From Lachancea kluyveri NRRL Y-12651 (lineage: Eukaryota; Ascomycota; Saccharomycetes; Saccharomycetales; Saccharomycetaceae), in contig CM000693.1 of assembly GCA_000149225.2 (NCBI GenBank), forward strand, positions 248,001-312,000: 64,000 bases of DNA, read 5' to 3'. Positions 40,420 through 51,898 of the stretch are shown one piece after another. Under the pieces are notes generated by a model. The model made no database searches and had not been told where the DNA came from. It was given only the letters and a program-made list of their open reading frames with translations. Position 1 is the first letter of the stretch. Each line of letters starts with the position of its first letter. The position numbers were made by a program, and so were the translations under genes.

Positions 40420-42336
40420 CTAGTCTAATTCGATGATATCATCGTCTCCTTTGAGTCTTTTGGTTGTAGGACCCCCAGATTCTTCTAATGACCTTTTCTT
40501 CGCGTAGGTTCCAGTTTTCACATTATTGTCATTACTATTATTATTACTATTATTATTATTATTATTATTATCATCATCATCATCATCGCCATCATCGTCT
40601 AGGATAATCTCACCATTCTCACCCGTGACCAGGTTCTTTTCCTTGGTATCTTGTTGATCTTCGTGCCCCTCGTAGAAAATTGGATCTGGCTTGTATAAAG
40701 ACACTTTCAGTTCGGGAAGTTGAAATTCTTGTTCAATTGAATTACTGAGCTCGAGATAAAACTCCACAGGTTTACAGTATAACCCATCGACGTCACCTTC
40801 CTCATCGGAAAAGAGGAGCACTTTTCCCGCAGAAAGACTTAAACTCTCTAAAGAACGATCTAGCAGATCATCGAAATCACAATCTGCTAATAGTCTATTG
40901 CCCGAGGTATCTATCAAGGATATCTCTTCGGGAAAAGTATACTTTTCGCGAATCGCATTGATCAGATCATTTAAAGAAGTATGAGAGAATGCTTCTTGGT
41001 TTTTGAACCTGATCACTGCACGTAAGACTCTGGAGCAAACAGCACAGTTTTTGTTCGAAGGAGCTAGCTGTGAATTTGATAAGTATCTGTTGGTAGAGAT
41101 ATTGCTTGCCTTGGCTGTAAATGCCATATGTAGGTCTCGAGGTTCATTCGAAACCACGCTGATGAGTTTCAATACACGGAGTGAAATCAGGGAGGACAAG
41201 CCTGCAATAATTGCATTCGTTGTTGCGATGGCTGGGATGATATTTCCTGCTATCTGCTTGATATCAAATACAGACTTCTTAGGGATGTGAAAAATGTGGG
41301 CGCGGATGTTTGCTGCTGTGGCAACGAATTCCAAAGTATCTTGGTCATCTTTATCAAATTCTATGTTTTGTTCCTGAGGCAATCTTTTCATTAGTTTTAT
41401 TGTCGCCTCAACAAACTTGTTCAGATTCTCTTGAAGAGACCAGTCCGAATTCAAGTTGTTATTGATCTCGTTTGTGACTTTAAAACCTTCAATCGGTACT
41501 GGTTTGGTTCTCGTTTTCCATAGATTATCAATTTTTAAAAGCTTCTTGACATCTTGAACAAAAAGTTTTTCTATAATATCGGCAACACGTGATTCGTCTT
41601 GGGATTTAACGTATTGTTGCAACTCGTGCAATTCACTGGTCTCCTGCTTGATACGTTCAATTTCTTCAGGATCTTCAGTACCAAAATCTTCATTCGGCGT
41701 GACAGAAGATTCAACAGTGGCATTGGAAGCAAACAGCTGAGAAAACAAAAAATTCTTGGCCCACACAATACAGTGAATTGGTTGGGAGGGTGTGGATCTA
41801 ATAGTACAAACCGGAAAGGTCTTTGGTGTTTCCTTGGTGGTACAGTCAAAGCACTCAGATTCGTGTGGGATAATGGGCTGGACATACCCATCGAAACCAG
41901 CAGTACCACTCTCAAGAAGAGGTTTGTCCAAGAAAAGTGCCATCTTGTTGACGTACCGTCTTGCTCCCAAGTTGTCCAACGCATTGAAAAAAATGGTAAA
42001 TTGCTCGAACCAGCTCATGGGAAAAAGATCGGTGTCCATGATATTGGCCTGATATGCAACCAGTTTCGAGTTGTTAAAATGCTGTACCGCCTTGACTGCA
42101 GTAGATGACTTTGGTTGCTTAATATCACGTTGCCTAAAAAGAAACTGTCTATTCAAATTTGACAAGTCGATTGTGTCGAGATCCACAACGTGAATTTCGC
42201 CAAACTCCATTAAAATCAAGTTCTTCAAAAGTTCACAGCCTATACCGCCAGCACCAACCAGTAAAATCTTAGTGTCACGCAAACGCTCATAGTTTTGCTT
42301 ACCCACAATTCTAACAATGTTAGATTCTCTTGGCAT
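40420..42336 (-). CDS. UBA2: SUMO-activating enzyme subunit Uba2
   Basis: The 638-residue protein (S. cerevisiae 636) forms the SUMO E1 with Aos1. It has the adenylation glycine motif LLVGAGGIGCELLKNL (residues 26-41), zinc-binding C162/C165 (SECFDCTT), the catalytic cysteine C177 in PVCTIRSTPSQPIHC, a C-terminal ubiquitin-fold domain, and a basic tail with KKRSLEESGGPTTKRLK that fits a nuclear signal. Just before this tail is an acidic/asparagine run encoded by GAT and AAT repeats (40521-40599). It matches YDR390C. Confidence 0.96.
   Translation of the reverse strand: MPRESNIVRIVGKQNYERLRDTKILLVGAGGIGCELLKNLILMEFGEIHVVDLDTIDLSNLNRQFLFRQRDIKQPKSSTAVKAVQHFNNSKLVAYQANIMDTDLFPMSWFEQFTIFFNALDNLGARRYVNKMALFLDKPLLESGTAGFDGYVQPIIPHESECFDCTTKETPKTFPVCTIRSTPSQPIHCIVWAKNFLFSQLFASNATVESSVTPNEDFGTEDPEEIERIKQETSELHELQQYVKSQDESRVADIIEKLFVQDVKKLLKIDNLWKTRTKPVPIEGFKVTNEINNNLNSDWSLQENLNKFVEATIKLMKRLPQEQNIEFDKDDQDTLEFVATAANIRAHIFHIPKKSVFDIKQIAGNIIPAIATTNAIIAGLSSLISLRVLKLISVVSNEPRDLHMAFTAKASNISTNRYLSNSQLAPSNKNCAVCSRVLRAVIRFKNQEAFSHTSLNDLINAIREKYTFPEEISLIDTSGNRLLADCDFDDLLDRSLESLSLSAGKVLLFSDEEGDVDGLYCKPVEFYLELSNSIEQEFQLPELKVSLYKPDPIFYEGHEDQQDTKEKNLVTGENGEIILDDDGDDDDDDNNNNNNNSNNNSNDNNVKTGTYAKKRSLEESGGPTTKRLKGDDDIIELD
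40521..40599 (-). repeat. Trinucleotide (GAT/AAT) repeat in UBA2
   Basis: The tract encodes about 26 Asp, Asn, Gly and Ser residues between the ubiquitin-fold domain and the nuclear signal. It is an expandable microsatellite in coding sequence. Confidence 0.8.
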
Positions 42337-42759
42337 TTCTCTTGTTTAGTCGTGCTTGCGCTGGTTATTAGATTTTGTATGCTGCAAACAACAGTGGGCA
42401 GGAGATGCTTGCCATCCCATTGGAAAGGGATCTTCATGGGATGGATAGGTTGGCAGCAAAAGTCACGTTCCACGGAAATTACATAGTGTTTGGGTGTGAA
42501 ATATCACGTGAAAAGTACACTTGTACGAAGTGAATTTTTTTTTTTTCCTTCCGCCGCCTCCGATCTCGGACGGACCACGCACTCTAAGTCGTTGGCTGTT
42601 CAAGCTTTTCTCGGCTCCGAGACGAGGCCCGGTCCATGACCAAACATCGCTAAGAACAACCGCCCCCCTGACCCTATATATATCAACTCACTGACACACA
42701 TAAATTCTCTGCAATTGGTAAATTACGACTCCAAAACTGATACTGTACAATATCACACA
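42337..42759. promoter_or_regulatory. UBA2-IDH2 divergent promoter
   Basis: The 423 bp spacer carries a TCACGTGA palindrome at 42504-42511, a T/C-rich block near 42535-42550 and a TATATATA at 42675-42682, 78 bp upstream of the IDH2 ATG. CCAAT-type words occur (for example around 42417), but their spacing does not convince me as HAP sites. Confidence 0.45.
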
Positions 42760-43869
42760 ATGCTAAGATCTCAAGTCCTAAGACAACTACCAAGAAGATT
42801 CCTATCTTCCAAAAAACAGCCCTCCATTGGTAGATTTACTGGTAAACCAAACCCTTCTACTGGTAAGTATACTGTTTCTTTCATCGAAGGTGATGGTGTT
42901 GGTCCAGAAATCTCCAAGAGTGTTAAGGATATTTTTGCCGCTGCTGAGGTTCCAGTTGAATGGGAAAGCTGTGATGTCACTCCTCTTTTCATTAATGGCT
43001 TAACTACGATCCCACAACCTGCTGTTGATTCGATCAACAAAAATTTGATTGCTTTGAAAGGTCCATTGGCTACTCCAATCGGTAAGGGTCACAGGTCTTT
43101 GAACTTAACCTTGAGAAAAACTTTTGGTTTGTTCGCTAACGTCCGTCCAGCTAAGAGCGTTGAAGGTTTTAAGACGACTTACGAAAACGTTGATCTTGTT
43201 TTGATTAGAGAAAACACTGAAGGTGAGTACTCCGGTATCGAGCATGTCGTTTCTCCAGGTGTTGTCCAGTCAATTAAGTTGATCACCAGGGATGCCTCTG
43301 AAAGGGTTATCAGATACGCCTTCGAATATGCCAGAGCTGTCGGAAGACCAAAGGTCATGGTTGTCCACAAATCTACTATCCAAAGATTAGCCGATGGTCT
43401 ATTTGTCGATGTTGCTAAAGAATTGTCTAGTGAGTACCCAGATATTCAGCTTCAACTTCAGTTGCTAGACAACACCGTTCTAAATGTTGTTTCTAACCCT
43501 GGTGCTTACGCTGACACCGTATCTGTCTGTCCTAACTTGTATGGTGATATCTTGTCTGATTTGAACAGTGGTCTAAGTGCGGGCTCTCTTGGATTGACAC
43601 CATCTGCTAATATTGGTCACAAGGTCTCCATCTTTGAAGCCGTTCACGGCTCTGCTCCAGACATTGCTGGTCAAAACAAAGCTAACCCAACCGCTTTGTT
43701 ACTGTCTTCCGTGATGATGTTGAACCACATGGGCTTATACGAAAAGGCAGATTCCATCGAAAAGGCAGTGTTGTCCACAATTGCTTCAGGCCCTGAAAAC
43801 AGAACTGCCGATTTAGCTGGCAGCGCTTCCACTTCTAGCTTTACTGAAGCCGTTATCAAGAGATTGTAA
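42760..43869 (+). CDS. IDH2: NAD-dependent isocitrate dehydrogenase, catalytic subunit
   Basis: The 369-residue protein equals S. cerevisiae Idh2 in length. It begins with an arginine-rich mitochondrial targeting peptide (MLRSQVLRQLPRRFLSS). Family motifs are seen: IEGDGVGPEIS, RENTEGEYSGIEH and PNLYGDILSDLNSGLSAGSL with the metal-binding aspartates, and EAVHGSAPDIAGQNKANP for the adenine site. It acts as an octamer with Idh1 in the TCA cycle. The ATG at 42760 is the first in frame. Confidence 0.97.
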   Translation: MLRSQVLRQLPRRFLSSKKQPSIGRFTGKPNPSTGKYTVSFIEGDGVGPEISKSVKDIFAAAEVPVEWESCDVTPLFINGLTTIPQPAVDSINKNLIALKGPLATPIGKGHRSLNLTLRKTFGLFANVRPAKSVEGFKTTYENVDLVLIRENTEGEYSGIEHVVSPGVVQSIKLITRDASERVIRYAFEYARAVGRPKVMVVHKSTIQRLADGLFVDVAKELSSEYPDIQLQLQLLDNTVLNVVSNPGAYADTVSVCPNLYGDILSDLNSGLSAGSLGLTPSANIGHKVSIFEAVHGSAPDIAGQNKANPTALLLSSVMMLNHMGLYEKADSIEKAVLSTIASGPENRTADLAGSASTSSFTEAVIKRL

Positions 43870-44205
43870 TTCAATTTCATCCACTTTGTTTTATTTCACC
43901 AATGATACAGCCCTACTGTAACCCACTAGATCAACGTTAATGAAAAAAAATTAAATTTTACAATATGTATGAAAGAAGTCCACCAGGTATATACGAATAT
44001 CGAGTATAAACAGTATAAAGATTATAAACATCGTCCGCCTATTCCATGTTATCGATAGCATAATACGTAATGTGTAAAGCTCCGATTTTGTTCGGTAGAC
44101 GATTGGCGGCAGAGCGGAGAGTTGTGATAATTGTATGTTATTATGCTTCTATAAGTGTACATTAAAAAGGAGAAGAGACAAAAATCTTTTGAATGCTAAA
44201 ATATG
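43870..44205. other. Convergent IDH2-SIA1 spacer
   Basis: 336 AT-rich bases with no gene seen. Confidence 0.45.
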
Positions 44206-45930
44206 CTAAGGTTTGTAAATGTATTGATAATCATAAACTTCTTCGGGATTCGCCAAACTACGTTTCCAAGAGGTGATCTCACCCTTTTCATCATCGATTC
44301 CAAATAGTCGGATGTTCGGCGACATCCCTTCAATTTGATACCCGCTAAGGCCCGAGACACCTCCATAGCACAACCATAGCTCACCAGTATATTCAGGACC
44401 GGTGGAGTGCAGACAACAATCATTGCCATGCTCATAACCACAGCTTAACACCTGGACTTTCAGTTCACCGAGTGTGTCACGAAGCTTCGTTCGAGGTATC
44501 ACATCACTCAGCTGCTTTTTTTCATTGTATGATCCAATGATCGCGAACAACCCAGTGGGACGATATTCTATGGTAGGCAGATGCTGGAAAGCAAACGAGT
44601 ACATTGGTTTGGTATGTTTGGATAGTAGTGCGGATGCATGTGCGTTTCTTAAAAATGAATCTTGGCTTTCAACATCTGTAGAATCTAAAACATACACCAT
44701 TCCAGAAATTTCTTCACCTTTGTGTATAGGTAGTGCAATGTTTGTCGTATAAAAGCTGTGCTTATCCAGGTTGATGACGTTGCTATCGTTGTTAACACTG
44801 TTCATGCAGAATGGCAACGAGCCAATAAATTCTAAGATATCACGTTTAGTTGCCTGCGTCGAAAAATCTTGCAATCCAAATGCAATAGCATATGGTGTCC
44901 TACTTGAGACCATTGGCTGTACAGCTTTCAAAAGCGCTGTTTCATAATCCAATGTGTTCACACCGTCAAGGATGTCACCAGTAATAACTACTAAATCAGG
45001 TTTTTCTCGGTCAATAACGGTACTAATAAAGTTTCTGGTTTGGAAGTCTGCCAAGCAGGGAGGTTCATTACACACACCCATACCTGAGCTGTAATGTAAA
45101 TCAGATAGTTGCAAAATCTTAAACCCTTGTGACTTCAAGGACAGCGTATTAGCTATATGAACATTATCCACCAATTCGTTCTTATTGAACCTTTCTGAAG
45201 TGATAGATAGAGCAGCTAAACGACCTCTGCTTTTCCCATGAATTGCTTCTTTCCACATGGGCCTTGATTCTATAAAGTCATCTCCAAGATATATTTGTAA
45301 GTTTGTTAATGCAGTATCATCGCTTCCCTCTTGTATAAGGGAATACTTACACCATATGCCATCACTTTTGTATTCCCAATCCTCATCATCAACTGATAAT
45401 GTCGGAGAGCCTTTTCCAAATATGCTCCATGAAAATTCTTGTGGATACTCATGGTTATGAAATACTGAATTATCACTTGATCTGATTTGTAGGTTTACAT
45501 CTTTCAGTACATGCAATGGGACCACCGTTTTCTCTCGTGCAATTGCTAAATCTGTTATTGCGCGAGTAGTCCCAAACGTAGTTTTTTTCGCTGAATGAAC
45601 GTAAAGATAAGTGGAATAAAGCATTCCAGAATTAATGGCGTACAGGTTGCTATCTCGCATTTTTTTGTGCACACGTTTCCATTGAATCAGGGGGCCATTC
45701 GAGTGTTGTTTATCGTATATCGTATCACAATGTGAATACCATCGGTAACATTTGATGAACCTGACATCATCAATCAGACCACCTTGGTATTGGACATCAT
45801 GCCCTTTTTTGAAAGTGTTAATCCATTGTTTATGTATTGCTGAATGCGATAGTAAGACCACTAGTAGGACAATGGGAAGTAGAACCTTCTTACAAGTTTT
45901 TAAAACTCTCCTGTGCTGAAGCGATTTCAT
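44206..45930 (-). CDS. SIA1: Sia1-like calcineurin-type metallophosphoesterase
   Basis: The 574-residue protein (S. cerevisiae Sia1 622) starts at ATG 45930 with a hydrophobic N-terminal anchor (VLLPIVLLVVLLS) suggesting a secreted or membrane-anchored topology. The metallophosphoesterase domain has LQLSDLHYSS near residue 275 and VVITGDILDG near 315. The usual third motif GNH[D/E] is replaced by FGLQDFS near residue 350, so the metal site may be altered. S. cerevisiae Sia1 is linked to glucose activation of the plasma-membrane H+-ATPase; Dcr2 is the paralog. Synteny is with YOR137C. Confidence 0.88.
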   Translation of the reverse strand: MKSLQHRRVLKTCKKVLLPIVLLVVLLSHSAIHKQWINTFKKGHDVQYQGGLIDDVRFIKCYRWYSHCDTIYDKQHSNGPLIQWKRVHKKMRDSNLYAINSGMLYSTYLYVHSAKKTTFGTTRAITDLAIAREKTVVPLHVLKDVNLQIRSSDNSVFHNHEYPQEFSWSIFGKGSPTLSVDDEDWEYKSDGIWCKYSLIQEGSDDTALTNLQIYLGDDFIESRPMWKEAIHGKSRGRLAALSITSERFNKNELVDNVHIANTLSLKSQGFKILQLSDLHYSSGMGVCNEPPCLADFQTRNFISTVIDREKPDLVVITGDILDGVNTLDYETALLKAVQPMVSSRTPYAIAFGLQDFSTQATKRDILEFIGSLPFCMNSVNNDSNVINLDKHSFYTTNIALPIHKGEEISGMVYVLDSTDVESQDSFLRNAHASALLSKHTKPMYSFAFQHLPTIEYRPTGLFAIIGSYNEKKQLSDVIPRTKLRDTLGELKVQVLSCGYEHGNDCCLHSTGPEYTGELWLCYGGVSGLSGYQIEGMSPNIRLFGIDDEKGEITSWKRSLANPEEVYDYQYIYKP

Positions 45931-46299
45931 CAGACACAATAAAATGAAAGCTTATCCGAAATGTTGCGTTAAAGAAAGGGAAAAGCTAAATAACAGCCAA
46001 AGTGTTTAGATCAAAAAAGGATCACTAAGAAAGGGAATTAGAGCAACGTATCCGAATTGGAAAAAAAAACAAAGGGAAAGACGAAAGAAAAAAAAAGGAT
46101 GAGAATAATCTGGGAGATTGGAGAGCGCACTGGTAACCTTACTGGATGCAACAAGTGTTCTTTGCTAGATGTTTTGTTTTATTCTGTGTTCTTGTGTTGT
46201 GTTCAGATCTTAACAGTAATGTATAAAGTGCTATAAAAAGAATCTGCAATTCTCGATGCAGAGAATACCCCTTCCGCAGATAATTATATACGAAAAAAA
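45931..46299. other. SIA1-RUP1 spacer
   Basis: 369 bp between tandem minus-strand genes; purine-rich around 46055-46100. No gene. Confidence 0.4.
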
Positions 46300-48117
46300 C
46301 TACAAATCAATTAGAATATCGTCGCTCACTTTATTATTTTGCAACGCTTCCAGCTCTGTTTGGTCCATTTTAACAAACTTCGATACACCCTGATTATCTT
46401 CTAAGGATTTTCTAATGGAATTTTCATTACCAATTTTACTCTCCTTACAATAAGTGAACATCAAAGGTGTTTCAGAAGCGTGCCTAGTTGCTAGTTTTAT
46501 CGATTCGCTAACTTCATGAGGTTCCGTTATACTAGCCTCTAAATCCGATCCGTTGGCTTCACTAATTACCCTGTACCATATCCCATCCCGCTTTCTAATA
46601 TAGTAATGGTATGGAGATAGAATGGCCGAAGTTAACAAATATGGTTCATCGATTAGCCCCATCTTCTTTGCAGCATCCACAACATACAAATCTGGGTGAG
46701 ACAAATTCCATTTATTATGAATCATGTGGGATATGTTCTTGTACTCTTCCATCTTATTTGTCTTTTTTGTTGTAATTTGCTCCTTAATGGAAACCAGGCT
46801 TTTTAGCAATTCCTCTGTATCTTTGTCATTTTGAAATAGGGGATCCTTTGCTGCGAAATCTACGGTACTGTTCAGAAAGGAGTTAATATGCTTTCCCTGA
46901 AAGCTCTTTAACCCATTTAAATCCTGCAAAATAGCATGTGATGCTGACTGTGCCTCCTTTCTCTTTGCGATGACATGATTGATTAATGAATCTTTGCTGC
47001 TCTTGGTGTAGATTTGAGGATAGAACTTTAATGGAACATCGACACCTTGTTGCAAAGAAACATTTTCAGTACTCTCATCCATCTCATCAAAAACAACCGT
47101 TAGCATTGGGGCCAAATTCCCCAAGGAGTTTTCCACTTCTTCGCCATCTTCATCTTCTTCTGGATATAGCAACGTATTAAACATCCTGTATAGATTTGTG
47201 TCGTATTCTTCCGGAAGAAAATGTAAGAGAGATACCAATGTTTCAATAGTTTTTTCATCCTTGGAAGGTTTGTGGTATGCAGTGGAGATAAACAATCCAC
47301 GGATGTCCCTTGCATCTTCTTTGAGAAGGCACATTTCAACGTCGTTAGCCAAGCTTTTTATAAAGCTTGGTAAAACTTCAAACAAATGATCACAGCTACC
47401 TAATTTATCGAGAACCAGAGGTTCTAAAACCTTGTGAAAAATCTTGGCTGACACGAATTTCCTGTCGGAAATTGAGCTGTTTAAAACTGCGATGAATTTT
47501 TGGAATTGCCACAAAAGTTCTGGTTGCAAAGTTAAACTATCCTGAATGGTCAGTTGCGCCTTGGGCACTATCGATACATTATTGTTGGAGCTAAACTGTA
47601 AGCGATATTCAGGTTTTGAGTAGTAGCCTTTGAACCAGTTTCTGTTGTAGTTAAGATCTTGAAAATCTGGCTTCAAAAAGTGGTGAGGAAAACTTATTCC
47701 TACAGACAAGCAAAAAAGAGCAAAGTAATTTTCTAGCAGGGCATTTGGAGGTAGTGGCAAAACAACAGTAGGATCGTTCAACGAATCCTTGAGTAATTGT
47801 GTCGTTGAATCCATTATACCTGATGGGGCGAGCACGTCGTCAGGAATCGTGTTTTCAACCTCTCGAGTCTCCACTGTTGTGACATTATCAGTATTTGGGA
47901 TTACATCATTCAACATTCCAGGCTTGATGCCATTCTCACTGTCGCTGTCATCTTGCGTTAGGTCGACGTGTTCTGTAGTAGCTTGTAATTCACCAGAAAA
48001 GATATAGTTTACAGAAGCCTCAAGATCACCGTTTGTTCTAGAAAGAGCATCAACTGCCACCTCATGAGAAATTCCCATATCCAATAGTGGCTGAATTGAT
48101 TGGTTAGCTTGCTCCAT
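46300..48117 (-). CDS. RUP1: Rup1, UBA-domain adaptor of Rsp5-Ubp2
   Basis: The 605-residue protein (S. cerevisiae Rup1 671) has an N-terminal UBA domain (SIQPLLDMGISHEVAVDALSRTNGDLEASVNYIF), an acidic segment (LTQDDSDSENG), and a large helical body ending in a Ubp-like segment. Rup1 bridges the ubiquitin ligase Rsp5 and the deubiquitinase Ubp2 in cargo ubiquitination. Identification relies on UBA plus synteny (YOR138C) and size. ATG at 48117. Confidence 0.88.
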   Translation of the reverse strand: MEQANQSIQPLLDMGISHEVAVDALSRTNGDLEASVNYIFSGELQATTEHVDLTQDDSDSENGIKPGMLNDVIPNTDNVTTVETREVENTIPDDVLAPSGIMDSTTQLLKDSLNDPTVVLPLPPNALLENYFALFCLSVGISFPHHFLKPDFQDLNYNRNWFKGYYSKPEYRLQFSSNNNVSIVPKAQLTIQDSLTLQPELLWQFQKFIAVLNSSISDRKFVSAKIFHKVLEPLVLDKLGSCDHLFEVLPSFIKSLANDVEMCLLKEDARDIRGLFISTAYHKPSKDEKTIETLVSLLHFLPEEYDTNLYRMFNTLLYPEEDEDGEEVENSLGNLAPMLTVVFDEMDESTENVSLQQGVDVPLKFYPQIYTKSSKDSLINHVIAKRKEAQSASHAILQDLNGLKSFQGKHINSFLNSTVDFAAKDPLFQNDKDTEELLKSLVSIKEQITTKKTNKMEEYKNISHMIHNKWNLSHPDLYVVDAAKKMGLIDEPYLLTSAILSPYHYYIRKRDGIWYRVISEANGSDLEASITEPHEVSESIKLATRHASETPLMFTYCKESKIGNENSIRKSLEDNQGVSKFVKMDQTELEALQNNKVSDDILIDL

Positions 48118-49094
48118 TGCGTACTATTTGCTCGCTATTTCAAACATTGAAGCTGTGCAAGGGTTCAAACTCAACTGGCAGATACTGCGAATTATAAGGA
48201 AAAGGAAACAATCGTTTTAAATGATAAATAACACACATATGCGTACAAAACGATCTCATATTTTTGGATGGATACAGAAACCTTGGCGGCTATAGATTTA
48301 AGAAGTATTCTATTTGAAAAGCCTCAAATAGCTACATATGAGACAGAATATTAGCTGCTAACAAGGTCAAAGAGAATGTGTTACTAGATTCCATACCTTA
48401 CACAAGGGCCTCATCAAACGAACCATGGTGTTTGGTGGAAAAAAGTTTTTGCTACACTTTGGCCCCCCTCGGGACCATAGTAAGGTGAGTCAGTCAACTT
48501 TTTAGACCCCTTAGATTGAGTACCAAAGAAACATTGACTCTCGGCAGCGCAATACGTTCCTATTTTCACACGAAAAAAATAGGAGTATTAGCCAATTAGG
48601 TTCGATCTAGTGGTTTCTGTAAACTGTCCTGGATCTTATTACTGGAGGTCAATTTGATGTATTTTTGCGCTTTTTGGAATACCATTTTTTATGGTATTCC
48701 AAAAAGCGCAAAAAATTACAAAAATGCGACGCCTATTCACTGTGATAGATCTTCATCTGTGCTCGCACGTGATTAATGTTGACGTCTAAAATGATATGAG
48801 AGCCGTTATTTTTGCAGCCGTTGTCAAAACTTCCTTTTTGATGGAAAACAACCTTCTCTACGGCTCCTTCTAGCTGTTGGTATAACAGAAATACCTAGTA
48901 AAAAATTTAGAGAAAACAAAGGAGAACAAGATTACTTTAAGTGTACCACTAACGCCGATTAAGCTGGAGCTAAGTTTTTTTTTTTTTTTGGTTCTCTGCG
49001 AGTTGAAAAGAAGAATACAGAACCAAAGTTGATCATTGCTTCCATTGTAGTTACTCACAAACTGACAATCTCCCGTAAATAAAAAACGACTTAA
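48118..49094. promoter_or_regulatory. RUP1-SFL1 divergent region
   Basis: 977 bp without a gene. It includes a perfect TGAGTCA (Gcn4/AP-1 type) at 48486-48492 and a strong perfect hairpin at 48662-48714. No tRNA or known snoRNA is seen. Confidence 0.5.
48662..48714. repeat. Perfect inverted repeat, 24-bp arms, 5-nt loop
   Basis: The left arm 48662-48685 (TTTTTGCGC...ATACCAT) is exactly reverse-complementary to the right arm 48691-48714, with loop TTTTT. It lies 380 bp upstream of the SFL1 ATG and 545 bp upstream of RUP1. It could be a cruciform, a transcript terminator-like hairpin or a footprint of a mobile element. Confidence 0.95.
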
Positions 49095-51656
<2,562 letters not shown>

Positions 51657-51898
51657 CAAAAAAAAAATTAGAAATCAGGATAACAAAAATCGAAAGGCTG
51701 CATTTGTAGTGATATTTGTCCCTTTTCCTTTTTGTTTTTAACAATGATGTCAAAACCGTTCATACCTTTATAATTGTACAAAAATAATTTCCAAAATCAT
51801 CAAATATACGATGTATTTTTTAATGCAATATTATAATCTATTTATTTATTTATTTTTTTTTTTGGATTAATTTACAATCAGTGTTTTCTATACAATTT

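Noticed and set aside
41571-42108. Antisense frames of 137 and 169 codons over UBA2
   Set aside because: Shadows of a well-supported coding gene.
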